9,302 nt of DNA from an uncultured Alistipes sp. (GTDB lineage: Bacteria; Bacteroidota; Bacteroidia; Bacteroidales; Rikenellaceae): the NCBI GenBank assembly GCA_900769745.1, contig CAAGHX010000102.1, forward strand, positions 1-9,302. Direction: 5' to 3'. Below the pieces are notes generated by a model. It saw only the letters and a program-made list of their open reading frames with translations. It had not been told where the DNA came from and did no database searches. How positions within the stretch are numbered: the stretch's first letter is position 1; the number at the start of each line of letters is the position of its first letter. This document shows positions 1 to 6,359 of the stretch, one piece after another. The position numbers and the translations under genes were made by a program.

Positions 1-60
1 AAAAAATATGCAAGCAGAACTCAAAAAATCTGTTCTCACAAAACATATTCTGCCCGCCAG
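1..60. repeat. Nested short inverted repeats at the left edge
   Basis: Three overlapping pairs of short arms can be read here: AATATG (5-10) with CATATT (44-49), GCAGAA (14-19) with TTCTGC (48-53), and AGAAC (16-20) with GTTCT (32-36). They cannot all form at once. The stretch is AT-rich and non-coding on both strands. On the minus strand it ends in a T-run (6-1), so it could be the remains of another terminator, but the stems are weak. The word TATGCAAGC also occurs twice (8-16 and 63-71). Nothing else is evident between 1 and 120. Confidence 0.25.
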
Positions 61-120
61 CTTATGCAAGCCGTTGGCACACACCAATCCAGCACATCAG
101 CCTCGCACACCATAGCAAAC

Positions 121-156
121 AAAAAAGAGGTTGTCCAACAAGTGCGTCGGACAACC
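121..156 (-). terminator. Rho-independent terminator of the peroxidase gene
   Basis: Read on the minus strand, this is a perfect 8-bp stem (GGTTGTCC at 156-149, GGACAACC at 136-129) around a 12-base loop, followed directly by TCTTTTTT (128-121). It lies about 30 bases past the stop codon of the peroxidase gene, the expected place and orientation for an intrinsic terminator ending that transcript. Confidence 0.85.
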
Positions 157-185
157 CCAATCCCTAATAAGTCTTGTAACAAGAA

Positions 186-1565
186 CTATTTTTTGCTGTT
201 GTTATTTGTCAAAACCTTACCCTCATACTGGCCTGTGAGAGTCTCGAGGAAAGCCACAATCTTAGCCACCTGCTCGTCGGTGAGCTCCACGCCCGACTGG
301 TAGCGAGCCATATCACGCACAGCCTGCTCCAAAGTAGCACGAGTACCATCGTGGTAGTATGGCCAAGTGAGAGCTACATTTCTAAGACCTGGCACCTTGA
401 AACGATGCTTGTCACGCTCCTGCTGAGTCTGCTTGAAGCGACCGTTATCCTCCTCGGTAAGAGGCAGACCTCTATCTGCAAAGTAGTGAGCTCTGAGGCC
501 CATCAACTCATAGGTCTGTCCACCCAGATTTGGACCAACGTGGCAGGTTGCACAACGAGCCTCTTTGAAGAGCTCGTAACCCTCCAACTCCTCGGCCGAG
601 ATTGCACCCTTATCGCCTCGCAAATACTTGTCAAAGCGAGAGTTAGGCGTGATGAGAGTTCTCTCGAATTGCTCGATAGCATCGGTGATATTTGCCTCGG
701 TGATTCCATCGGGATAGAGCTGCTTAAAGGCCTCTACATAGAGCTTATCCTTCTCCAACTTGGCAATAATCTCGTCGAAAGATTTGCTTGCCATCTCCAC
801 TGGATTGAGCGGAGGTCCTGCAGCCTGCTCGGCAAGCGTTGCAGCACGACCATCCCAGAACTGCACGAAATTATATACTGCATTATACACCGTTGGAGCA
901 TTCACGCCACCCAACTGGCCATCAACACCCTCCGAATATTGCTTATTATCCACACCAGCAGTCTGCAAGCCGTGGCACGAAGCACACGATACGGTATTAT
1001 CTGCCGACAGACGCACATCGTGATACAACTCACGGCCTAACTTTGCCTTGCGCTCATCAACCTCAATCGACTCGGCGATAGGTCGCACTGGCTCACCTGC
1101 CAAATCACCCACAAGACCATCGTTATAGTAATCGGCTCTGAACTTGCGAGCCCACGCCACCAGCACATCACGCTTGGCACCGGTCATCTGACTACCCCAA
1201 TGCACAAGGAAATATTTTGGCATCGGCATACTCTTCTCGATAGCGACAAGCTCCACCTTTGCCACATCAACCACATTAGGCGCCTCGCCCGCAGCCATAG
1301 CCTCGAGCATAGGGGTGATGTCGAAGGCTCGATAGGCCGAATCGACATCCTGTTTTATGATTTTGTCAGCCACCGGGAACTTAGCATAGAACGGAAGCAC
1401 CGGCTCCGAAGAGTGGCAACTGATACAACCGCCATCATCGAGAATCTGGGCTACCTGAGCATCAAGCGACAAATCGGCAGCTGGAGGTCGATTCATAAGC
1501 ACATAGACAGAAGCTGTAATAATAGCAGCTCCCAATACCAAAACAATTAGAGTAGCTCTTTTCAT
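186..1565 (-). CDS. ccp: Tri-haem cytochrome c peroxidase, membrane-anchored (CCP/MauG superfamily, YhjA-like)
   Basis: Predicted to reduce hydrogen peroxide in the periplasm using electrons from the quinol pool or a c-type cytochrome. The 459-aa product starts with a hydrophobic segment (about residues 5-24) that looks like an uncleaved signal anchor. Three CXXCH haem sites are visible: CISCH (47-51), CASCH (194-198) and CATCH (338-342). The last two match the peroxidatic and electron-transfer haems of di-haem bacterial peroxidases. Met419 in AVRDMARY is the likely axial ligand of the last haem, and HDG (405-407) is a family motif. The first haem sits in an extra N-terminal haem-binding domain, with Met113/Met115 in a MPMP motif as possible ligands. 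Length and haem count resemble E. coli YhjA, a tri-haem quinol peroxidase. The ATG is followed at once by the signal anchor, supporting this start. A 130-bp gap separates it from the upstream permease gene and a strong terminator follows, so it is probably monocistronic. Family call is firm; the electron donor is inferred. Confidence 0.93.
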   Translation of the reverse strand: MKRATLIVLVLGAAIITASVYVLMNRPPAADLSLDAQVAQILDDGGCISCHSSEPVLPFYAKFPVADKIIKQDVDSAYRAFDITPMLEAMAAGEAPNVVDVAKVELVAIEKSMPMPKYFLVHWGSQMTGAKRDVLVAWARKFRADYYNDGLVGDLAGEPVRPIAESIEVDERKAKLGRELYHDVRLSADNTVSCASCHGLQTAGVDNKQYSEGVDGQLGGVNAPTVYNAVYNFVQFWDGRAATLAEQAAGPPLNPVEMASKSFDEIIAKLEKDKLYVEAFKQLYPDGITEANITDAIEQFERTLITPNSRFDKYLRGDKGAISAEELEGYELFKEARCATCHVGPNLGGQTYELMGLRAHYFADRGLPLTEEDNGRFKQTQQERDKHRFKVPGLRNVALTWPYYHDGTRATLEQAVRDMARYQSGVELTDEQVAKIVAFLETLTGQYEGKVLTNNNSKK

Positions 1566-1612
1566 AACTTCGCTGGGTTATATTTGTTTATAAACTCATC
1601 CGTAACCTCGTC

Positions 1613-1633
1613 GAAAAACCACACTCGGTTTTC
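1613..1633 (-). promoter_or_regulatory. Stem-loop in the peroxidase gene leader
   Basis: The arms GAAAAACC (1613-1620) and GGTTTTC (1627-1633) flank a 6-base loop, giving a 7-bp stem with one bulged A. It lies between the candidate -7 box and the start codon, so it would fall at or near the 5' end of the transcript. It may be a leader hairpin or an operator. No known regulator site was recognised. Confidence 0.25.
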
Positions 1634-1640
1634 CTCGCTA

Positions 1641-1648
1641 TAAAGATA
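1641..1648 (-). promoter_or_regulatory. Candidate -7 box for the peroxidase gene
   Basis: On the minus strand this reads TATCTTTA, seven of eight letters of pattern TAnnTTTG if the free positions are counted (the final G is A). It would give a leader of about 70 bases. No good TTTG -33 box was found at the expected distance, so the assignment is weak. No FNR-like or OxyR-like site was recognised in this 130-bp gap. Confidence 0.3.
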
Positions 1649-1659
1649 CAATATTTTTC

Positions 1660-1690
1660 GAAAAAGATGCCGTCTGCGCAACATTTTTTC
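1660..1690 (-). terminator. Possible weak terminator after the permease gene
   Basis: On the minus strand GAAAAAATG (1690-1682) can pair with CATCTTTTTC (1669-1660) with a one-base bulge, around a GC-richer centre. The 3' arm supplies a U-run. It starts 5 bases after the permease stop codon, so position suits a terminator, but the stem is mainly A-T and the inner loop does not fold well. A separate 12-bp palindrome TTTTTCGAAAAA (1654-1665) overlaps it. Confidence 0.3.
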
Positions 1691-1695
1691 ACCAT

Positions 1696-2955
1696 CTACC
1701 CCACTATGGCATACATAGCAAGCGACAGCAGCGTGAGCACCAGACCAACCAGCGTCTCATAGGGTATCAGTCGCAACATCTCCTTCATACCCATCTCCAT
1801 CGAGCCGCCCGTAGCATGGAAGAACGAACCGTGAGGCAAGTGGTCGAGCACCGTAGCACCCACATTCACCAACGCAGCGCCCCACACAGCCGACACACCC
1901 GCACCCAAGATAGCCTGCGAGAACGAGGCCGAAGCGATGGTTGCACCCGCAGTGGTCGATGCCGTAGCGGCCGACATCAAAGCACCCGACAATGGCGCCA
2001 GCAACATCTGAGCCGACTCGCCCTGGCCGAGCCACGCGATAAGATAGTCGGTCAAAGTAGAGGCCTTGATAATGCCCGCAATAGCGCCTGTGCTAACAAG
2101 CAACACCGCCACAACCGACATCTTCTCCAAGCCGTATGATATACTCTCGGCTGTACTCTTCCAGCGACGTGTGGCCAATATTCCAACCACACCACCCACA
2201 GGCAGGGCAATCAACGGATCGATAGCTATGCCCGCCACAGGACGCAACATAAGCAGCACAATCACCACAAGTGGCGCAGAAATCGAAGCCCAGAACGATG
2301 GCAAATCGGCCTTCTCAACGCCCGAGAGCGAGCTCACTCCCACATTCGCTCCACCCTTCGACGAGGGCAACAGAGGCAGAACGACATAGACGATAATAAG
2401 CAGTCCCACAATCGCTGGCAACACATTCACAAGCATTACAGACGATAGCGGAGCGCCAAAATTCTCGGCTGCGATAATTGTATTGGGGTTGGGCGACATA
2501 ATATTACCGCACTTACCACCACCCACCATAGCAAGCAGTAGCTTCATCTTCGATATGCCCATTCGCTCGGCAATGATAATTGCGATAGGGGCTACCGTAA
2601 TCACCGCCACATCGATAAAGACACCAACTGCCGTAAGCAGCATAGTCGAGAGTGCCAGAGCCAAAAAGACGTGACGACTGCCCAATCGTTCGATTATGGT
2701 GTGCGAAATCGATGCAGCAGCCTGGGTCTTAATCAAGACACCCGACAACACTCCTGCGGCAATGATTCTAACAATGGCTGGCGTGATATCCTTCACACCC
2801 GAAATCATATTTGCCACCGTTCCGTCGAGCCCCAAACCGCCCAACAATCCGCCTACAACTGCTCCTAAGAGCAAGCTATAGACAGGCGAAAACTTGCGGA
2901 TAATTAGCACTATGGCCAACAACAATCCCGCAACTGCTCCTATTGCACTCCACAT
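1696..2955 (-). CDS. GntP-family permease, probably for glycerate or a related sugar acid
   Basis: Predicted inner-membrane symporter of the gluconate:H+ (GntP) family. The 419-aa product is very hydrophobic throughout, with roughly 11-13 membrane segments, close to the 430-450 aa usual in the family. Landmarks are a conserved loop GGGKCGNIMSPNPNT (145-159), a small-residue stretch TASTTAGATIAS (331-342) and DHLPHGSFFH (371-380). The 145-159 loop replaces the HPPHPGP-type loop remembered for E. coli gluconate permeases, suggesting a different substrate branch. Its ATG comes one base after the TAA stop of the glycerate kinase gene, so the two are almost certainly translated together. That pairing suggests D-glycerate as substrate; gluconate or another hydroxy acid is possible. 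It is the last gene of the proposed operon. Family call is firm; substrate is inferred from context. Confidence 0.88.
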   Translation of the reverse strand: MWSAIGAVAGLLLAIVLIIRKFSPVYSLLLGAVVGGLLGGLGLDGTVANMISGVKDITPAIVRIIAAGVLSGVLIKTQAAASISHTIIERLGSRHVFLALALSTMLLTAVGVFIDVAVITVAPIAIIIAERMGISKMKLLLAMVGGGKCGNIMSPNPNTIIAAENFGAPLSSVMLVNVLPAIVGLLIIVYVVLPLLPSSKGGANVGVSSLSGVEKADLPSFWASISAPLVVIVLLMLRPVAGIAIDPLIALPVGGVVGILATRRWKSTAESISYGLEKMSVVAVLLVSTGAIAGIIKASTLTDYLIAWLGQGESAQMLLAPLSGALMSAATASTTAGATIASASFSQAILGAGVSAVWGAALVNVGATVLDHLPHGSFFHATGGSMEMGMKEMLRLIPYETLVGLVLTLLSLAMYAIVG

Positions 2956-2956
2956 A

Positions 2957-4105
2957 TTAGCAACTCTTTTGTTTGAGATTCAACAATCTGAAAATCTGCT
3001 CCACCGTACGGCGTATATTCCTGTGGGCCACATCTTTACGCATAGCCTCACTCAGCTCTATTGGGCCCGATACAATAGGCAAAATCGCAACGAAGTCACT
3101 CTCGGCAAGCTCCTCGCACATCTCCACCGCACCGCCAATGGCAACCGTCGGAATACCCTGCGCCTGAGCTGCTCGCAACACTCCACTTGGAGCCTTACCC
3201 ATCACCGTCTGCCTATCAATCTTGCCCTCGCCCGTAATCACCAGGTCGCTACCCTCGATTATCGAGGCGAAGTTGATGGCATCCAGCACCATCTCTATTC
3301 CAGGGCGAAGCTCCGCACCGAGCAGAGCTTTGAAGGCAAAGCCCAAACCGCCCGCCGCACCAGCACCTGGCAACGACGACAAATCCTCGCCACAATAGTC
3401 GGCCACAACTCGGGCAAAATTCCTAAGCCCCTTATCCAGCTCTTGCACCATAGCCTCATCGGCACCCTTCTGCGGAGCAAAGACATAGGCTGCACCCGAC
3501 TCTCCGTATAATGGATTCTTCACGTCGCACGCCACCACAAACTCACACTCGGCAAGCTGCGGCATCACGCCCGCACCATCAATTCGGGCTATGCGTTGCA
3601 GTATCTCGCCACCGCCCGACAGAGGTTTATCATCAACATCATAGAAACGAAAACCCAACGCCTCGAGCATACCCACACCAGCATCGTTGGTAGCACTGCC
3701 TCCAATGCCAATTAGCAGACGTCGAGCACCCGACTTCACAGCATCGGCTATCATCTGACCTGTGCCGTATGTGGTGGTTTTCAGCGGATTGCGCTCGCCC
3801 ACCGCAAGCAGTGGCAAGCCACTTGCAGCCGACATCTCCATAACAGCCGTACGACCATCATCCACCATACCATAGCGCACCTCGATAGCTCGCATCAACG
3901 GGTCGCACACCTCCACCTCGGCCCACTCGCCCGAGAGGTTTTCAACCATCGCCTCAACCGTTCCCTCGCCACCATCGGCGATACTCACTTTGCACACTTT
4001 GCAGTCGGGCAAAACGGCAGCAATACCCTGCTCGACAGCCTCGGCCACCTCTCGCGACGAGAGCGACCCCTTGAACGAATCTACAGCGACAGTTATACGT
4101 TTCAT
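2957..4105 (-). CDS. garK: Glycerate kinase, type II (GarK/GlxK family)
   Basis: Cytoplasmic kinase predicted to convert D-glycerate and ATP to 2-phosphoglycerate, feeding lower glycolysis. The 382-aa product matches the length of E. coli GarK and GlxK (about 381). Family motifs in order are DSFKGS (9-14), ADGGEGT (43-49), GTGQMI (114-119), GIGGSATNDAG (133-143), CDVKNPLYG (193-201), GAGAAGGLGF (247-256) and ITGEGKID (290-297), all intact, so the enzyme should be active. The ATG places DSFKGS at residue 9, as in the family. The gene lies 23 bp after the Cys hydrolase and 1 bp before the permease. No tartronate semialdehyde reductase or glucarate/galactarate genes are present here, so glycerate presumably enters by import or is made elsewhere. 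The choice between the names garK and glxK is arbitrary. Confidence 0.95.
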   Translation of the reverse strand: MKRITVAVDSFKGSLSSREVAEAVEQGIAAVLPDCKVCKVSIADGGEGTVEAMVENLSGEWAEVEVCDPLMRAIEVRYGMVDDGRTAVMEMSAASGLPLLAVGERNPLKTTTYGTGQMIADAVKSGARRLLIGIGGSATNDAGVGMLEALGFRFYDVDDKPLSGGGEILQRIARIDGAGVMPQLAECEFVVACDVKNPLYGESGAAYVFAPQKGADEAMVQELDKGLRNFARVVADYCGEDLSSLPGAGAAGGLGFAFKALLGAELRPGIEMVLDAINFASIIEGSDLVITGEGKIDRQTVMGKAPSGVLRAAQAQGIPTVAIGGAVEMCEELAESDFVAILPIVSGPIELSEAMRKDVAHRNIRRTVEQIFRLLNLKQKSC

Positions 4106-4128
4106 ACATTGTTGTATTTATCTAATTT

Positions 4129-5340
4129 CTATTGGCAACACTGCTGGACGATCGCCTCACGCTCGGGGGCACCCTCCGACACAGCCTTGTTATACTCCTT
4201 GACAAGATTTTTGTCAAAGCCGCCCTTTGCTATCTGGTCACGCACCTTGCTGGCACTCTGCATCGACGCCACCTCGTAAGGACGCAGAGCCTCGATAGCT
4301 CGCTCGATAACATCCATCTTCATATAGCGCTTGCCATTGCCTCGGTTTACGGGGAAGACCTTGCGCTTGAAATCCACAGCCATAAGGTTCATTGGCGAGT
4401 AACCATCCTCGCTGGCAGCAATAATCGGTGCAATCTCATCGCCTGCCTTCACCCACGCAGCCACTGCATATGAGCAAGGAGGATAACCAAGCACGCTCCA
4501 AATGGTTGTAGCATCGGGATTATCGCCCTTCTTCACGCCCTCAACCACTACCGATGCACTCGACGAATTGCGGGGAATATAATCCTGGTCGATAGCCCAA
4601 CCGCTTGCGGGACGGCCAGCCTCGCTCATCAAATCGCTATCGAGTATGGCGTTGAAGAACGAACGTGACGCACCCTTGAAAATCCACTCTGCCGACAACT
4701 CGCCCGCAGCATAAGCACGATGGATAAGATACTCGGCATTTTGGTAGCGGATATATCCCATACCCTCGTCCTGCGCACCCGAGAACGAATAGTTCGAACG
4801 GATGATATAGCCATTGGGGGCATTTGCCACATCGTTGGCATCATACTTTGTGTAGCCATAGTCCCACACCTCGAAGTATGCAGCACCTCCCTCAGCATCA
4901 ATCACGCCAAAGTTTGTCTCCAGGGCACGAGGCAATTTCATATTCTTGAGAAACTCCTCAAACTCAGCCACCGAAGCGCACACACCCAGCGCCTCTTTCA
5001 TCACCTCGCCCTCACGCTCGGGCAGATACTTCAGCGAGTCGGGCTTCATATTATACGAGGCGGTGTTCATAATAGCAAAACCCTTCTCGTTTGCGCCCGC
5101 CCAAGCCTCCTTGCGCTCCTTGTCGCGCGAATTAACTAAGGCTGTAAAGGCATATTTAGGGCCCTCGAAGTGCTCGATGTGATTCCACTCCGTACCTGTA
5201 TCACGGTGCTTCCACAACAGCGGGCGACCCGATTTTGTTGCTCGGCCCGAAATCACTGCCGATGTGCAGGCTTCAGCCGACGACCACATTGCCACAGCCG
5301 CAACTGCGCACAATGCAAAAACAATACTTTTTACTCTCAT
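4129..5340 (-). CDS. Secreted Ntn-type Cys amidohydrolase (C45/linear-amide hydrolase-like)
   Basis: Predicted periplasmic or surface hydrolase of linear amide (C-N) bonds, in the N-terminal-nucleophile group that includes acyl-CoA:6-aminopenicillanate acyltransferase and bile salt hydrolases. The ATG at 5340 gives a 403-aa protein with a signal peptide (residues 1-24, ending Ala-Glu-Ala) cleaved just before Cys25. Cleavage would therefore expose the catalytic Cys as the new N-terminus (CTSAVISG). An in-frame TTG nine bases upstream (5349) would add only three residues and is less likely. Family-like positions are KHRD (44-47), GANEKG (82-87), RSNY with Asn183 as the probable oxyanion Asn, PRN with Arg257, and GYPPCS (285-290). 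The gene lies 15 bp after the GH43 gene and 23 bp before the glycerate kinase gene. The substrate is unknown; a bile-salt or acyl-amide role cannot be told from sequence alone. A Cys-rich end (QQCCQ) is unusual for an exported protein. Confidence 0.82.
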   Translation of the reverse strand: MRVKSIVFALCAVAAVAMWSSAEACTSAVISGRATKSGRPLLWKHRDTGTEWNHIEHFEGPKYAFTALVNSRDKERKEAWAGANEKGFAIMNTASYNMKPDSLKYLPEREGEVMKEALGVCASVAEFEEFLKNMKLPRALETNFGVIDAEGGAAYFEVWDYGYTKYDANDVANAPNGYIIRSNYSFSGAQDEGMGYIRYQNAEYLIHRAYAAGELSAEWIFKGASRSFFNAILDSDLMSEAGRPASGWAIDQDYIPRNSSSASVVVEGVKKGDNPDATTIWSVLGYPPCSYAVAAWVKAGDEIAPIIAASEDGYSPMNLMAVDFKRKVFPVNRGNGKRYMKMDVIERAIEALRPYEVASMQSASKVRDQIAKGGFDKNLVKEYNKAVSEGAPEREAIVQQCCQ

Positions 5341-5355
5341 ATCTCTCAAATTTTA

Positions 5356-6348
5356 TTATTTCAACTCTCCTTTGAGCTTTAGCGTGTGGCCCAAATCCTC
5401 CAACTCGAAGATTTTTGCTCGCTCAGCACCGCCTGGATGGTTTGGCGAGTGAAGCACCAAGCACAAAGTACCATCAAACTTGCGGAAAATCATACTGTGG
5501 CCACCATTCACAAACAGAGGCTCTTTCTGCTGACGCCAAGGGCCGATAATCTTGCCTGTGGTTGACTCGGCGATACCTACCGCATAGGTACCATTCATAA
5601 AGCTCGACCACACCATCAACAACTTGCCACTCTTAGTGTGATAGAGGAAGCAGCCATCGGTAACATAGGTCTTCACCTCGCCCGAGCCACCGCCTGTTGA
5701 CCACTTGGCCGCCGAGGCGCAGAACAGACGCAAAGGCTCGCCCACTGTGCCCGACAAATCCTTCTTGAGCTGCACGAGCTTCATCTCGCCATCCATAGTC
5801 TCCACCCACTCGTGGCAATAGACCATATAAGGCACGCCATTCTCTACCCACAATGTACCATCGAGAGCCATCTCGTCGAGTGGCGTGAAAGGAATCTTCT
5901 CATCGAATGGCAAGAATGGTCCTTCGGGGCTCTTTGCCCAAAATACCTGCGTTGCACGATGGGTATAGGCCGGATGACCCTTCTTGTCGCCCTTCCACTT
6001 AATGTCGCTATTGAGCGTAGCAAAGAGATAATACTTTCCCTTATACTTGTGCACCTCAGGGGCCCACACCGTACCTGTAATCCAGTTATCGCGAGGCACA
6101 TTAAAGACCCTCACTGGGCCCTCCCACGTCTTCAAATCCTTACTCTTGTAGGCAACCATACCGCCATACACCTTGCCATTCTCGCGGGTTGGCGACGAGG
6201 CGTACATATAGTAAACGCCCTCCTTCTCGACGGGCATAATATATGGGTCGCGGATATTTATATCCTTCAGAGTCAGTGTCTTCTTCTGCGCTGATAGGCT
6301 CAAAACAGACATCACAGCGATCGCTGTTAACATTAAAATTCGTTTCAT
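5356..6348 (-). CDS. Exported GH43-family glycoside hydrolase
   Basis: Five-bladed beta-propeller glycosidase of family GH43, a group that acts mostly on alpha-L-arabinosides and beta-D-xylosides and sometimes on galactosides. The 330-aa product has a signal peptide (1-20, cut after LSA before Gln21) and a single catalytic domain with no extra binding module. Catalytic landmarks are RDPYI (33-37) with Asp34 as general base, WAPE (95-98), and LDGT (162-165) with Asp163 as the pKa-modulating Asp. At the usual place of the general-acid Glu the sequence reads VTDGCF (229-234), that is Asp231. His284 in NGGHSMIFR fits the conserved propeller-centre His. The gene starts 11 bp after the uvrC stop and ends 15 bp before the Cys hydrolase gene. 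No SusC/SusD pair is nearby, so it is not in a classical polysaccharide utilisation locus within this window. Family call firm; subfamily and substrate not assigned. Confidence 0.9.
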   Translation of the reverse strand: MKRILMLTAIAVMSVLSLSAQKKTLTLKDINIRDPYIMPVEKEGVYYMYASSPTRENGKVYGGMVAYKSKDLKTWEGPVRVFNVPRDNWITGTVWAPEVHKYKGKYYLFATLNSDIKWKGDKKGHPAYTHRATQVFWAKSPEGPFLPFDEKIPFTPLDEMALDGTLWVENGVPYMVYCHEWVETMDGEMKLVQLKKDLSGTVGEPLRLFCASAAKWSTGGGSGEVKTYVTDGCFLYHTKSGKLLMVWSSFMNGTYAVGIAESTTGKIIGPWRQQKEPLFVNGGHSMIFRKFDGTLCLVLHSPNHPGGAERAKIFELEDLGHTLKLKGELK

Positions 6349-6359
6349 ATTCTTTTGAG

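Noticed and set aside
64..303. Plus-strand open frame of 79 codons at the left edge
   Set aside because: It runs through the minus-strand terminator and into the peroxidase gene on the opposite strand. Composition is non-protein-like and no motif was found.
351..1040. Plus-strand open frame of 229 codons
   Set aside because: It is antisense to the peroxidase gene across two haem sites. No motif or start signal was seen, so it is a shadow frame.
2894..3511. Plus-strand open frame of 205 codons
   Set aside because: It is antisense to the glycerate kinase and crosses into the permease gene, with no recognisable protein features.
5341..5349. TTG start for the Cys hydrolase, nine bases upstream of the ATG
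   Set aside because: It adds only Met-Arg-Asp before a normal signal peptide that already starts with ATG and basic residues. The ATG at 5340 is the simpler start.
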